Positions 47,344 to 58,463 are shown, counted from the first letter of the stretch. The stretch: 64,000 nt of DNA from Hyphomicrobiaceae bacterium (GCA_016793065.1 JAEULV010000048.1:1-64000); one strand, 5' to 3'. The notes: generated by a model not told the origin, from the sequence alone. Translations and numbers: made by a program.

Positions 47344-47656
47344 GCGTTTCCGTCTCCCCGCGTCCGCCATCGGTCCGGTCGGAAAGTCCCGCCGGCAAGG
47401 CTTGATGATTCTCGCCGTCGAGTGTGGCACATCGACGGCAGCGGCAAATCTCGCATGGCTTTCCCGGTAAACCTATCGCCATGTTGGCGAATGTCCAATC
47501 GGATTGAAAAATGCCGCGCGGTGGCGCAGGCTTCGGACCCGGGGCGTCCATGCGGCGACGACGGCGATTGCGGCGGCGGCCGCGGCGCCCTACATGCGAT
47601 GAGAGGCCTGAAACGTCGCCCCGTCCCGGCCAGCCCACGAGAGGATGCATCCGTCC
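47344..47656. other. Divergent promoter region between moxR and DUF1285
   Basis: About 310 bp have no gene. The region is GC-rich with a milder patch near 47440-47515. It must carry promoters for both directions, but I could not place them with confidence. Confidence 0.45.
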
Positions 47657-48292
47657 ATGACGTCGGTTCGTCACGATGAAGTGATCGCCCCGGTCGCCGA
47701 TGCGGGCCCGGCCCCGGTCGCGGCGGGGCTGGAGGCGCTGGTTCGCCGGGCCGGCGCGATCAAGGGCGTGCCGCCGGTCGAGAAGTGGCATCCGCCCTAT
47801 TGCGGCGATCTCGACATCCGCATCAAGGCCGACGGCACCTGGTTCTATCTCGGCACGCCGATCGGGCGCGAGCCGCTCGTGCGGCTGTTTGCATCGGTGC
47901 TGCGCAAGGACGAGGACGGCCGGACCTATCTGGTGACGCCGGTGGAGAAGATCGGCATCAGCGTCGACGACGCGCCGTTCGTCGCGGTGGAACTGCATTG
48001 CGAGGGCGAGGGCGAAATGGCGCGCATGACGTTGCGCACCAATGTCGGCGACGTGGTGGAGGCCGGCGAGGCGCATCCGTTCCGCTTCGTCGTCGATCCG
48101 GCCAATGGCGGGCTGAAGCCCTATGTCCACGTTCGCGGCCGGCTGGAGGCGCGGCTCACCCGGGCGGTGATGTATGACCTCGTCTCGCATGGCTCGGAGG
48201 CCGATGTCGACGGCGTCACCTGGTTCGGCGTCTGGAGCGCCGGCTGGTTCTTCCCGATCTGCGCCGCCGCCGAACTGGAGCGGCTGGCATGA
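47657..48292 (+). CDS. DUF1285 domain protein
   Basis: The 211-aa protein matches DUF1285: VEKWHPPYCGDLDIRIKADGTWFYLGTPIGREPLVRLFASVLRKDEDG followed by YLVTPVEKIGISVDDAPFVAVEL. The function is unknown. The gene is usually found with a nudix hydrolase in alphaproteobacteria, as here with a 4-bp overlap. ATG 47657 was chosen over ATG 47645, which abuts the GAGAGG ribosome site with no spacer; neither is ideal. It is divergent from moxR. Confidence 0.88.
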   Translation: MTSVRHDEVIAPVADAGPAPVAAGLEALVRRAGAIKGVPPVEKWHPPYCGDLDIRIKADGTWFYLGTPIGREPLVRLFASVLRKDEDGRTYLVTPVEKIGISVDDAPFVAVELHCEGEGEMARMTLRTNVGDVVEAGEAHPFRFVVDPANGGLKPYVHVRGRLEARLTRAVMYDLVSHGSEADVDGVTWFGVWSAGWFFPICAAAELERLA

Positions 48293-48918
48293 GCTATTCG
48301 CCGCAAGCGGCGCGGGCGCGGCTGTCGGCGATCGCGGCGCCGAGCCTCGAGGCCGTCGCGGCGCGGGCGCCGGCGGGCGACCATGTGCTCAATCCGACGC
48401 TGGAGTGGGGGGCGGACGCGACGCTGAAGGACGCGGCGGTGCTGATCCCGGTGGTGCTGCGGCAGCCGGAGGTGACGGTGCTGCTGACGACGCGCACGGC
48501 GCATCTGTCGAGCCATGCCGGGCAGGTGGCGTTTCCGGGCGGGCGGGTCGATGCCGGGGATGCCTCGCCGATCGCGGCGGCGCTGCGGGAGGCCGACGAG
48601 GAGATCGGGCTCGGCGCCGACCATATCGAGCCACTCGGCTATCTCGACCTCTACCTGAGCAATTCCGGCTATCGCATCGCTCCGGTGATCGCGCTGGTGC
48701 GGCCGGGATTTTCGCTGACGCCGAATCCGGACGAGGTCGAGAACACGTTCGAGGTGCCGCTGTCGTTCCTGATGAACCCGGCGAACCACGTGATGACCAG
48801 CCGGTTCTGGAAGGGCCTCGACCGGCACTATTACGAGATGCCCTATGACGGCCACCGGATCTGGGGCGTCACCGCCGGCATCATCCGCCGGTTCTGGGAG
48901 CGGATGCAGCAGGGCTGA
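48289..48918 (+). CDS. CoA pyrophosphatase-type NUDIX hydrolase (NudL-like)
   Basis: The 209-aa protein has a nudix box GGRVDAGD...AALREADEEIGL, preceded by the CoA-pyrophosphatase pattern LTTRTAHLSSHAGQVAFPGG, which is the UPF0035/NudL signature. It would hydrolyse CoA or oxidised CoA to adenosine bisphosphate and phosphopantetheine. The position normally held by Glu in G-x5-E is Asp here. It is coupled to DUF1285 by a 4-bp overlap. In many relatives the CCA-adding enzyme gene follows; here flhA does. Confidence 0.88.
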   Translation: MSYSPQAARARLSAIAAPSLEAVAARAPAGDHVLNPTLEWGADATLKDAAVLIPVVLRQPEVTVLLTTRTAHLSSHAGQVAFPGGRVDAGDASPIAAALREADEEIGLGADHIEPLGYLDLYLSNSGYRIAPVIALVRPGFSLTPNPDEVENTFEVPLSFLMNPANHVMTSRFWKGLDRHYYEMPYDGHRIWGVTAGIIRRFWERMQQG

Positions 48919-49000
48919 GTGATCCGGGGCGGCGGCGTTGAGGTTTCAGCAACAGGTGTTGCGGAAAGCTTGACGTCGCGACCGGAAATCCGACAGGGCG

Positions 49001-49016
49001 GTAACCATTCCTTAAC
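49001..49016 (+). promoter_or_regulatory. CtrA-box-like site upstream of flhA
   Basis: GTAA-N7-TTAAC, one mismatch from consensus, oriented toward flhA and ending 127 bp before its start. Class II flagellar genes such as flhA are known CtrA targets in Caulobacter. Confidence 0.5.
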
Positions 49017-49142
49017 CACGTACCCGGCAAATTTTGCCCAGTCGAGACGGGTCGTGCTTCGCCCGCCATCGGCCGGAGGGTGCCCCACACCCCGCCGGCG
49101 CGGCGGCGGGCGAAGCGGCCGATCGCTTCACGCAGGGGCCCC

Positions 49143-51266
49143 ATGAGCGACGTGCCGGCACGACCCACCACGAACGGACTGCGGCTGCCGACGCTCGCCG
49201 ATCTCAACGCCCTGATCCGGCGCGGCGATCTGGCTCTGGCCATCGGGGTGATGACGATCCTGGTGGTGCTGATCATCCCGCTGCCGGCGTGGATGCTCGA
49301 CATCTTCCTCGCCTTCTCGATCATCCTGTCGGTGCTCATCCTGATGACATCGCTGTTCATCCAGAAGGCGCTGGAATTCTCGTCGTTCCCGACCGTGCTG
49401 CTGATCGCCACCATGCTGCGGCTGGCGCTCAATCTCGCCTCGACCCGGTTGATCCTCGCCAACGGCCATACCGGCACCGGCGCGGCCGGTCACGTGATCG
49501 AGGCGTTCGGCGAATTCGTGATGGGCGGCAATTTCGTCATCGGCATCATCGTCTTCGCCATCCTGATCATCGTCAACTTCATGGTGATCACCAAGGGTTC
49601 CGGCCGCATCGCCGAAGTCGCCGCGCGCTTCACCCTCGACGCAATGCCCGGCAAGCAGATGGCGATCGACGCCGATCTGTCGGCCGGGCTGATCGACGAG
49701 AAGGACGCCAAGTTGCGCCGGCGCGAGCTGGAGGACGAGAGCTCGTTCTACGGCGCGATGGACGGCGCGTCGAAATTCGTCAAGGGCGACGCCATCGCCG
49801 GCCTGTTGATCACCTTCATCAACGTCATCGGCGGCATCCTGATCGGCGTGCTGCAGCAGGGCGTCACCTTTGCGCAGGCGGCGCATTCCTACACGGTGCT
49901 GACGGTCGGCGACGGGCTTGTCTCGCAGGTGCCGGCGCTGATCGTGTCGACGGCGGCCGGCCTTCTGGTCTCGAAGGCGGGCGTGTCGGGCGCCGCCGAC
50001 CAGGCGCTGATCCGGCAATTGTCGGGCTATCCGAAGGCGCTCGGCATGTCGTCGGCGGTGATGCTGGTGCTGGCGACGCTGCCGGGCATGCCGGCGATCC
50101 CGTTCATGCTGCTGGCGGGCGGCGCCGGCTGGCTCGCCTTCACCACCGGCCGGCAGCAACAGAAGATCCTCGACGACGTCGCGGCCGAAAACGCCGCGAT
50201 CGCGGCGGAAAAGGCGCCGAAGCCGACGGAGGAGCCGATCCAGACGGCGCTGAAGATGGACGACCTGCGCATCGAGCTCGGCTATGCGCTGGTGCCGCTG
50301 ATCCAGGCTTCCGATGGCGGCGACCGGCTGACCGAGCAGATCAAGGCGCTGCGGCGGGCGCTCGCCGGCGATCTCGGCTTCGTCATGCCGTCGTGCCGGA
50401 TCCTCGACAACGTCCAACTGATGCCGAACGAATACGTGATCAAGGTGAAGGAGGTCGAGGCCGGGCGCGGCACCGCCTATGCCAGCCAGTTCATGGTGAT
50501 GGACCCGAACGGCCGGCAGATCGACCTGCCGGGAACGCACACGATCGAGCCGACCTTCGGCCTGCCGGCGACGTGGATCGAGGCGAGCCTGCGCGAGGAA
50601 GCGGCGGTGCGCGGCTATACGGTCGTCGACCCGGCGACGGTGCTGTCGACCCACCTCACCGAGGTGCTGAAGGCCAATGTCGCCGATCTCCTGTCCTATG
50701 GCGATGTCAGCAAGCTGATCGCCGACCTGCCGAAGGAAATGCAGAAGCTGGTCGAGGATATCGTGCCGTCGCAGATCAACATGTCGGGGGTGCAGCGGGT
50801 GTTGCAGTCGCTGCTGAACGAACGGATCTCGATCCGCGATCTCGGCACGATCCTCGAGGGCATCGCCGAGGCGGTCGGCTTCACCCGCAACGTCCAGACC
50901 ATCACCGAGCATGTGCGCGCCCGGCTCGCCCGGCAGATCTGCGCCCAGCATCAGGCGCCGGGCGGCTATCTGCCGATCGTGTCGATGTCGCCGCAATGGG
51001 AAGCGGCGTTCGCCGAAAGCCTGATCGGCGACGGCGAGGAGAAGCAGCTGGCGATGGCGCCGTCGAAGCTCGGCGAGTTCGTCACCTCGGTGCGCGACGC
51101 GTTCGAGCGGGCGGCCAACCTCGGCGAAATGCCGGTGCTGGTGACGTCGCCGGGCACGCGGCCCTATGTCCGCTCGATCGTCGAGCGGTTTCGCGCCCAC
51201 ACGACGGTGATGAGCCAGGCGGAGATCCACCCGCGAGCCCGGCTGAAGACGGTGGCGAGCGTTTGA
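49143..51266 (+). CDS. flhA: Flagellar biosynthesis protein FlhA
   Basis: The 707-aa protein has eight N-terminal TM helices (about 30-325), including the FHIPEP-family block MVITKGSGRIAEVAARFTLDAMPGKQMAIDADL and the charged loop RRRELEDESSFYGAMDGASKFVKGDAIAG. A linker and a C-terminal cytoplasmic domain (about 365-705) bind FliI/FliJ and chaperones. It forms the nonameric gate of the flagellar type III export apparatus. The start at 49143 gives the normal N-terminus; the in-frame opening from 49080 adds an Arg-rich stretch not expected in FlhA. A CtrA-like box lies upstream. It is convergent with flbD. Confidence 0.96.
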   Translation: MSDVPARPTTNGLRLPTLADLNALIRRGDLALAIGVMTILVVLIIPLPAWMLDIFLAFSIILSVLILMTSLFIQKALEFSSFPTVLLIATMLRLALNLASTRLILANGHTGTGAAGHVIEAFGEFVMGGNFVIGIIVFAILIIVNFMVITKGSGRIAEVAARFTLDAMPGKQMAIDADLSAGLIDEKDAKLRRRELEDESSFYGAMDGASKFVKGDAIAGLLITFINVIGGILIGVLQQGVTFAQAAHSYTVLTVGDGLVSQVPALIVSTAAGLLVSKAGVSGAADQALIRQLSGYPKALGMSSAVMLVLATLPGMPAIPFMLLAGGAGWLAFTTGRQQQKILDDVAAENAAIAAEKAPKPTEEPIQTALKMDDLRIELGYALVPLIQASDGGDRLTEQIKALRRALAGDLGFVMPSCRILDNVQLMPNEYVIKVKEVEAGRGTAYASQFMVMDPNGRQIDLPGTHTIEPTFGLPATWIEASLREEAAVRGYTVVDPATVLSTHLTEVLKANVADLLSYGDVSKLIADLPKEMQKLVEDIVPSQINMSGVQRVLQSLLNERISIRDLGTILEGIAEAVGFTRNVQTITEHVRARLARQICAQHQAPGGYLPIVSMSPQWEAAFAESLIGDGEEKQLAMAPSKLGEFVTSVRDAFERAANLGEMPVLVTSPGTRPYVRSIVERFRAHTTVMSQAEIHPRARLKTVASV

Positions 51267-51348
51267 GGCGGGCGAGCGCGGGCGCCGGGGGAGCTCCGGC
51301 GTGATGCTTGCAAAGTTTCTCTAAAATCAATGTCTTGCCGTGCCGCCG

Positions 51349-51408
51349 CCCTCATCCGTCCCTTCGGGACACCTTCTCCCACGCCCATGGCGCGGGAGAA
51401 GGGAGAGG
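51349..51408. repeat. Palindromic intergenic element between flhA and flbD
   Basis: Two hairpins lie in tandem. The first is GTCCC-TTC-GGGAC (51358-51370). The second is a long one, CTTCTCCC / GGGAGAAG (51373-51401), with an inner CGCC-CAT-GGCG. The text CCCTCATCCGTCCCTTCGGG...CACCTTCTCCC is of a type I know to be scattered in many proteobacterial genomes. It may stop transcription from both convergent genes. Confidence 0.7.
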
Positions 51409-51510
51409 TGGCGGCGGGGCGGGGCCTTGCGACGGACGCGGGCGGCATGCGAGCGGACCGGCGCGCGAGGGCACTGTTGCGGCGATCTCGCGCGGTCGAA
51501 CCGGGATCGG

Positions 51511-52941
<1,431 letters not shown>

Positions 52942-52969
52942 GGGAATATCCTTCGGTGCCCGCGGCGGA

Positions 52970-53314
52970 TCAGCGGTCGGTCTTGATGATTTCGGTCATG
53001 GTCACGCCCAGCCGGTCGTCGACCAGAACGACCTCGCCGCGCGCCACCAGCCGGTTGTTGACATAGATGTCGATGGCCTCGCCGACCTTGCGATCGAGTT
53101 CGAGCACGGTGCCGGTGGTCATCTTGAGGAGTTCCTGCACCTGCATCCGCGCCTGACCGAGGATGGCGGAGACGCGGACCGGCACGTCGAACACCGCCTC
53201 GAGATCGGCGGCGGCCTTGGCGGAGCGGTCTTCCTCGTCGATGCCGGAGCGATGGCGCGGGGCGTCCATTTCGGAGAGCGACATCGAGCGGTCGGGGGTG
53301 TCACCGGTGGCCAT
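52970..53314 (-). CDS. fliN: Flagellar motor switch protein FliN
   Basis: The 114-aa protein has a charged N-terminal segment (1-40) and a SpoA (surface presentation of antigens) domain: VFDVPVRVSAILGQARMQVQELLKMTTGTVLELDRKVGEAIDIYVNNRLVARGEVVLVDDRLGVTMTEI. It forms the lower C-ring of the motor with FliG and FliM. The start is ATG 53314 with GAGAGG 7 nt upstream; a TTG two codons earlier is unlikely. It sits 2 nt after the fliH stop. Confidence 0.93.
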   Translation of the reverse strand: MATGDTPDRSMSLSEMDAPRHRSGIDEEDRSAKAAADLEAVFDVPVRVSAILGQARMQVQELLKMTTGTVLELDRKVGEAIDIYVNNRLVARGEVVLVDDRLGVTMTEIIKTDR

Positions 53315-53316
53315 GA

Positions 53317-54003
53317 TCAATCCTCTCGACCGGCATCGGCGAGTTCGCCGGCACGGGCATCCATGTAGCGGGAAATGGCGGCAACGATCTCGGCCTCGAC
53401 GGCGGCGCGATCACGGGTGATGCCGCCGTCGGTCCATTCGATGCGGCAGTCGCCAACGGCGATGTCAGGTTCGCCGATCAGCATCAGCCGGCCGGAGAAG
53501 CCGGTCTGGCGGGCATAGTCGTCGAGCGCCGGGCGCAGCGCCTCGACGTGCTCGGGCGTCAGCCGCACCACCAGATGCGGGGTCCTGGCCAGCGGCCGCA
53601 GGCACTCGCGCAGCAGTTCGGTGATCTCGGCCAGCGGCTCGCGGGCAATCAGCGCCGGCGCCAGCTTGCGGGCGGCGAGCAGCGCCACGTCGATTGCCTC
53701 GCGCTCGATGCGCAGGCGGTCCTGGTCGAGCACGGCGAGGATCGAGCGGGCCGAGGCGGCGAGGCGGGCGGCTTCCTCGGCGATGCGCTCGGCGGCGCGG
53801 GCCTCGGCGGCGGCGCGGCCGGCGCGATAGCCCTCGTCAAAGCCGTCCTGGCGGGCAACCGCCGACATGGCGGCGAGGATCGTCTCGTGCTCGGCGACGT
53901 CGATGCGCGGCACCTCCGGCACCGGCGGCGCGGGCGGGGCCGGCGGCGGCGGGGGCGGCGCGGCGAAGTCGCGGTCGAACAGGAAACGGGCGGGAGCGGC
54001 CAT
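53317..54003 (-). CDS. fliH: Flagellar assembly protein FliH (FlbE)
   Basis: The 228-aa protein has a Pro-rich N-terminus (APPPPPPAPPAPP) and a long Ala/Glu/Arg helix rich in small residues (GYRAGRAAAEARAAERIAEEAARLAAS, the FliH GxxxG-like zone). A C-terminal domain with VVRLTPEHVEALRP and GDCRIEWTDGGITRDR is typical of FliH. It regulates FliI ATPase and tethers it to FliN. Position between fliG and fliN equals flbE of Caulobacter. Start ATG 54003; 25 bp after fliG. Confidence 0.88.
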   Translation of the reverse strand: MAAPARFLFDRDFAAPPPPPPAPPAPPVPEVPRIDVAEHETILAAMSAVARQDGFDEGYRAGRAAAEARAAERIAEEAARLAASARSILAVLDQDRLRIEREAIDVALLAARKLAPALIAREPLAEITELLRECLRPLARTPHLVVRLTPEHVEALRPALDDYARQTGFSGRLMLIGEPDIAVGDCRIEWTDGGITRDRAAVEAEIVAAISRYMDARAGELADAGRED

Positions 54004-54028
54004 GAGTGGTTCCTTGCTTGCCGACTGG

Positions 54029-55120
54029 TCAGAACACCAGTTCGTCCTCGCCCTTGGATTTGGTGATCATGATCTCGCCCTTGGCCGCCAGGTCCTTGGC
54101 GACGTTGACCATCATGCCCTGCGCATCGTCGACGTCGCGCAGGCGCACCGGACCGAGCGCCTCCATGTCGTCCTTGAGCATCGCCGCGGCGCGGGTCGAC
54201 ATGTTGGAGAAGAAGAAATTGCGCACGGTCTCGCTGGCGCCCTTGAGGGCGATGCCGAGCCGGTCCTTCTCGACATTGCGCAACAGCGTCTGCACCGAGC
54301 CGGCGTCGAGCTTGCCGAGGTCCTCGAAGGTGAACATCAGCGCCTTGATCTTCTCGGCGGCGTCGCGGTTGTCCTCCTCGAGCGAGGCGAGGAAGCGGGC
54401 CTCGGTCTGGCGGTCGAACGAGTTGAAGATCTCTGCCATCAGCTCGTGGGCATCGCGGCGGGTGGTGGTCGACAGGTTGGACATGAACTCGATGCGCAGG
54501 GTCTGCTCGACCTTGTCGAGCACTTCCTTCTGCACCGCCTCCATGCGCAGCATGCGGTTGATCACCTCGAGGGCGAAGTCCTCCTGCAGGATCGACAGGA
54601 CGCGGGCGGCATGGTCGGAGCGGATCTTCGACAGCACCAGCGCGACGGTCTGCGGGTATTCGTTCTTCAGGTAGTTGGCGAGGACGTTTTCCTGAACGTT
54701 GGAGAGCTTTTCCCACATGTTGCGGCCGGCGGGACCGCGGATTTCCTCCATGATCTGGGAAACGCGCTCGGGCGGCAGCATCGAGGCGAGGATGCGTTCG
54801 GTCGAGTCGATATTGCCGGTCAGCGAGCCCTTGGCGGTGATGCGGGTGACGAACTCGACCAGCAGATCCTCGAGCATCTGCGGCGAGATCGGGCCGAGCC
54901 TGGCCATGGCGAGCGACACCGCCTTGATCTCCAGCTCGTCGAGCTGCTTCCAGATGTCGCGACCGTGTTCCTCGCCGAGCGCCAGCAGCATCACGGCGGC
55001 GCGCTCAGGGCCGGCGAGCTCGCGATAGGCTTCCGTCGTCGAGACCGTCAGCTTGGCCGACTGCCCGCCGCGACCGGCGGCGGCCTGGCTGGACTGACTG
55101 GGTACGGGCGCTCGGGACAT
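54029..55120 (-). CDS. fliG: Flagellar motor switch protein FliG
   Basis: The 363-aa protein has the three FliG domains: N-terminal ([26 protein letters not shown]), middle ([30 protein letters not shown], the FliM-binding EHPQ region here in the form EYPQ), and a C-terminal torque domain with the charged ridge near the end ([46 protein letters not shown]). It couples the stator to rotor rotation. The start at 55120 has GAGG 6 nt upstream; the GTG at 55150 overlaps the fliF end and is less likely. Confidence 0.95.
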   Translation of the reverse strand: MSRAPVPSQSSQAAAGRGGQSAKLTVSTTEAYRELAGPERAAVMLLALGEEHGRDIWKQLDELEIKAVSLAMARLGPISPQMLEDLLVEFVTRITAKGSLTGNIDSTERILASMLPPERVSQIMEEIRGPAGRNMWEKLSNVQENVLANYLKNEYPQTVALVLSKIRSDHAARVLSILQEDFALEVINRMLRMEAVQKEVLDKVEQTLRIEFMSNLSTTTRRDAHELMAEIFNSFDRQTEARFLASLEEDNRDAAEKIKALMFTFEDLGKLDAGSVQTLLRNVEKDRLGIALKGASETVRNFFFSNMSTRAAAMLKDDMEALGPVRLRDVDDAQGMMVNVAKDLAAKGEIMITKSKGEDELVF

Positions 55121-55128
55121 GGATTTCC

Positions 55129-56829
55129 TCAACCTGACTCGTTGATCCACATGCGGATCGCCATGGCGGCTTCATTGGGGTTTTCCTTGACCAGGTTGCC
55201 GACGCGGGCGATCGACGAGGCGTGCATTTCGCCGAGCGCCTTGGCTTCCTCGATCTTGGTCGGCGACAGGGCGCCGGGAATGGTGATGCCGCCGACGACG
55301 ATGCTGGAGCCTTCCTGCTGCACGGCGAGGGCCCCGTCGCCGGAGGCGCCGGTGGAACCCTCGGCGCGGGCGAGCGCGCCCTGCAGGCCGTCGGCGCCGC
55401 CATCCTCGCCGGCGGCGGCCGCGGCGGCGCGCTTTTCTTCCTCGCTCGGGCCGAAGGCGCGCTTCATCATCGGGCGGACGACCAGCAGCACCACCAGCAG
55501 GGTGACGAGCAGCATCACGCCCCACTCGACCAGCTTGATGATGTCGTCGCGGGTGAAATCGAGCAGGCCGTTGCCGGATTCGGTCGGCAGCTGGTTCGGC
55601 CCGGCGGCGAAGCGGAGGTTGACGATCTCGACCTTGTCGCCGCGCGCCTGATCGAAGCCGACCGACGAGCGCACCAGCGCGGCGATGCGGTCGAGTTCCT
55701 CCTGCGGCCGGGCGGCATAGGCGAGTTCACCGTTCTGGCCGGGGGTATAGACACCGTCGACCAGCACGGCGACCGACAGGCGCTTGACGCGGCCGGCCTC
55801 GATCACCTCGGTGCGGGTGGTCTTGGAGATCTCGTAGTTGATGACCTCCTCGGTGTTGTTGCTGGCGTCCTTGGTCGAGGAACCGGCCTGGTCCTGACCG
55901 CCGGCGGGAACCTGATTGCCGACGGTGACCGACTTGTCCTGGTTCTGCGAGTTGGAGCTTTCCTCCTTCGACTGGGTGGAGCGGACCACCTGGCCGTTGG
56001 GGTCGAAGGTGTCGGAGGTCTGGGTGACGCGGTTGAAGTCGAGCTCGGCGGCGACCTGCACCCGGGTGCGGCCGGGGCCGACGACGGAGGCGACGATCTC
56101 CTCGACCTGATTGCGCAGGCGCTGTTCGTAGCTGATCGACTTTTCCTGCAGCGTCGCCGACAGGGCGCCGACGTCGTCCTCGGTGCCGTTGCCGGAGGCG
56201 AGCAGGCGGCCGGTTTCGTCGACGATCGAGACGTGATTGGGCTTCAGGCCCTCGACGGCGGCGGCGACCAGATGCTGGATGGCGCGGGTCTGGGCCGGCT
56301 CGAGCTGGCCGCGCAGCTTCAGCACGATCGAGGCGGTCGGATCGCGGCGCTCGCGCTGGAACAGCGCCCGCTCCGGGATGACCAGGTGCACCCGCGCCGA
56401 CTGCACCCGGCCGATGGAGCGGATGGTGCGGGCAAGCTCGCCCTCCAGCGCCCGCAGGTGGTTGATGTTCTGGACGAAGCTGGTGGTGCCGAGGGTGTCC
56501 TGCTTGTCGAAGATCTCGTAGCCGATGGAGCCGCCGGTCGGCATGCCCTTCTCGGCAAGGCGCATGCGGATGCGCAGCACGTCGTCGCGCGGCACCAGGA
56601 TCTGGGCGCCTTCGTTCTTCAGCTCGAAGCGGACGCCGGTCGTCTCGAGTTCCTTGGCGATGGCCGAGCTGTCCTCGAACGCCAGATCGGAATAGAGCGG
56701 GGCCATCTCGACCCGGGTGGCGCGCATGCCGATATAGACGAAGAACCCCAGCAACACGGCCACGACCATGCCCATGGCCGCCAGACGTTGCGGTCCGAGT
56801 TTCTTGAGGAGTTCGAGAACGCCCTGCAC
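55129..56829 (-). CDS. fliF: Flagellar MS-ring protein FliF
   Basis: The 566-aa protein has TM helices near 20-40 and 455-480, periplasmic YscJ/FliF and FliF_C domains ([45 protein letters not shown]..., [23 protein letters not shown]), and a C-terminal cytoplasmic FliG-binding tail ([26 protein letters not shown]). It builds the MS ring and is first in its operon. The start is GTG 56829, which gives the expected [20 protein letters not shown] opening; the frame remains open to 57126 but upstream residues are unlike FliF. Confidence 0.94.
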   Translation of the reverse strand: MQGVLELLKKLGPQRLAAMGMVVAVLLGFFVYIGMRATRVEMAPLYSDLAFEDSSAIAKELETTGVRFELKNEGAQILVPRDDVLRIRMRLAEKGMPTGGSIGYEIFDKQDTLGTTSFVQNINHLRALEGELARTIRSIGRVQSARVHLVIPERALFQRERRDPTASIVLKLRGQLEPAQTRAIQHLVAAAVEGLKPNHVSIVDETGRLLASGNGTEDDVGALSATLQEKSISYEQRLRNQVEEIVASVVGPGRTRVQVAAELDFNRVTQTSDTFDPNGQVVRSTQSKEESSNSQNQDKSVTVGNQVPAGGQDQAGSSTKDASNNTEEVINYEISKTTRTEVIEAGRVKRLSVAVLVDGVYTPGQNGELAYAARPQEELDRIAALVRSSVGFDQARGDKVEIVNLRFAAGPNQLPTESGNGLLDFTRDDIIKLVEWGVMLLVTLLVVLLVVRPMMKRAFGPSEEEKRAAAAAAGEDGGADGLQGALARAEGSTGASGDGALAVQQEGSSIVVGGITIPGALSPTKIEEAKALGEMHASSIARVGNLVKENPNEAAMAIRMWINESG

Positions 56830-57228
56830 GTGCCAACCCGCCGTTCGATTTGCCGAAGCTCGCGAAGCAGTTTCCAAGGGAAGACCGCTGGGCAAAAATT
56901 GCCGGGTTGGTGGTAAACGAGAAGTTAACAGGTCGCGTTTTGACGGCGCCTCTTGTGAAATTGTTAAGAGATTGTTGTCGGGGTGGGACGAAAATGCCGA
57001 TGTTTCGTCAGGAGCGTCGTTAGGCGCGCGCGGCAGGGGCACCGGCGGGCACAACGCCAGAAGGCCCGAAGGGTTTCCCCATCGAGCCTGCTGTTGGAGT
57101 TTCCGGTCGGTCTGTCGATACGTCACGACGGGACGCGCGCGGGCTTTTCGCCCGGCGAGGCGTATTGACGGATCGACCGCGAAAGCGCCAATGACCGGGG
57201 ACCGGTTATCGGACGTCCTTCCCGAGAA
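56830..57228. other. fliF upstream region and sciP downstream region
   Basis: About 400 bp have no gene. A CtrA-box-like site at 56914-56929 lies 85-100 bp before fliF. A second TTAAG half-site lies at about 56963. There is no clear terminator for sciP. Confidence 0.5.
56914..56929 (+). promoter_or_regulatory. CtrA-box-like site upstream of fliF
   Basis: TAAA-N7-TTAAC, one mismatch from consensus, lies 85-100 bp before the fliF GTG. In Caulobacter the fliF operon is CtrA-activated. Confidence 0.45.
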
Positions 57229-57504
57229 TCAATTCCGGTAGTGTTGAATGCGGGTCGTGCGAAGCCCGGCGAGGCCGTGGCGATCGATCGACTGCTGCCA
57301 GTTCAACAACTCCTCGGTGGTCAGCGTGTAACGCGAGCAGGCTTCCTCAAGCGAGAGGAGCCCGCCGCGCACGGCGGCAACCACTTCAGCTTTCCGCCGA
57401 ATGACCCAACGCTGGGTCTCCGGCGGCGGCAAATCCGCAATCGTCAGGGGGCTGCCGTCGGGCCCGATGACGTACTTGACGCGCGGACGAACTTGATCGG
57501 TCAT
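57229..57504 (-). CDS. sciP: CtrA inhibitor SciP (DUF1153)
   Basis: The 91-aa protein matches the DUF1153/SciP family: VRPRVKYVIGPDGSPLTIADLPPPETQRWVIRRKAEVVAAVRGGLLSLEEACSRYTLTTEELLNWQQSIDRHGLAGLRTTR, a helix-turn-helix fold. In Caulobacter SciP binds CtrA at promoters in G1/swarmer cells and blocks RNA polymerase recruitment. Length (about 90 aa) and sequence agree well. The start at 57504 gives the usual MTDQ opening; the in-frame extension to 57549 lacks support. It stands alone between fliF and flgD operons. Confidence 0.94.
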   Translation of the reverse strand: MTDQVRPRVKYVIGPDGSPLTIADLPPPETQRWVIRRKAEVVAAVRGGLLSLEEACSRYTLTTEELLNWQQSIDRHGLAGLRTTRIQHYRN

Positions 57505-57723
57505 CGTACTCACTACTCTCACACTCGACATGACCATCGAGGGAGACACTAGCGCGTCGGCCCTAAGAAATGCCTAAATCATGGTCAACACTTTATTCAT
57601 TCGCGTTTACGTTCGTAAACGAAGGTTATGAATTGACGAATATTTGGCGATTATTTGCAGTCGAAGCCGTGAAAAAGCGCGGAAATGCGTGACGGCGGGG
57701 CGGCGGCGGATCCGGCGGCGGCG

Positions 57724-57763
57724 GAAAAAATAAATCGGCGGCGTCATAAAAAAGACGCCGCCG
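57724..57763 (-). terminator. Rho-independent terminator after flgD
   Basis: A 10-bp perfect stem CGGCGGCGTC / GACGCCGCCG with an 8-nt A/T loop is followed on the minus strand by ATTTATTTTTT. It ends the fliK-flgD transcript 34 bp past the flgD stop. Confidence 0.9.
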
Positions 57764-57797
57764 TCACAATCCGGATTTTTGTTGATCGTCCAGAAGC

Positions 57798-58463
57798 TTA
57801 CGAACCGCTGACCGTCTCGATCGATGTCACCGGCACGCGGATGGTGCCGATCTTGAGGATGGCGGGGCTTTCAGTCATGTCGACGCTGGATACCACGCCG
57901 CTGATGCGGGTCGATACCGGCACTGCCTTGGCGGCGGAGTCGGTGGCGGTGACCGAGATCTGGTAGGTGCCGTCCGGCGCGGTGCCGCCGGAGCTGGTCT
58001 TGCCGTCCCAGGCGTATTGGAATTCCTTGCCGCTGGCATCGACCGTCTCGCGATAGACCTCGGCGCCGGCGGAGTTCTTGATGACGATCGTGGCGCGGGC
58101 AATCTCGGAATCGGCCGTGAGCTTCCAGGTGGCGGCACCGTCCTTCAGTTGGGTCTGCGCTCCGGCGGCGGTGACGGTGGCGCCGATGTAGTTGACGAGG
58201 CTGACGGCGCCTTGCGATTCAAAGATCGACTTCATGTCCTCGAGGCTGGCATTCATCTGGATCTGCTGCTCGATGCCGGAATACTGCACCAGCTGCGAGG
58301 TGAACTTGTCGGCGTCCATCGGCTCGAGCGGATTCTGGTTCTGCAACTGCGTGGTCAGCAGCTTCAGGAACATCTCGTAGTTCTGGCTCAGGCGGTTCTG
58401 CGACGACGTCGAGGCGGAATTGTTCGCCGAAGTCGCGGTGTTGGCGGTCGTCACGGTGGCCAT
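57798..58463 (-). CDS. flgD: Flagellar basal-body rod modification/hook-cap protein FlgD
   Basis: The 221-aa protein has the FlgD N-terminal signature FLKLLTTQLQNQNPLEPMDADKFTSQLVQYSGIEQQIQMN and a C-terminal FlgD Ig-like/Tudor region (FQYAWDGKTSSGGTAPDGTYQISVTATD). It caps the growing hook and is exported through the flagellar apparatus. The Ser/Thr/Asn-rich first 25 residues are the unstructured export signal. It follows fliK by 87 bp, a common pairing, and ends in a strong terminator. Confidence 0.95.
   Translation of the reverse strand: MATVTTANTATSANNSASTSSQNRLSQNYEMFLKLLTTQLQNQNPLEPMDADKFTSQLVQYSGIEQQIQMNASLEDMKSIFESQGAVSLVNYIGATVTAAGAQTQLKDGAATWKLTADSEIARATIVIKNSAGAEVYRETVDASGKEFQYAWDGKTSSGGTAPDGTYQISVTATDSAAKAVPVSTRISGVVSSVDMTESPAILKIGTIRVPVTSIETVSGS

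Noticed and set aside
51349-51408. Possible CRISPR-like repeat
   Set aside because: Single copy with internal palindromes and no spacers; fits a dispersed intergenic palindromic element.
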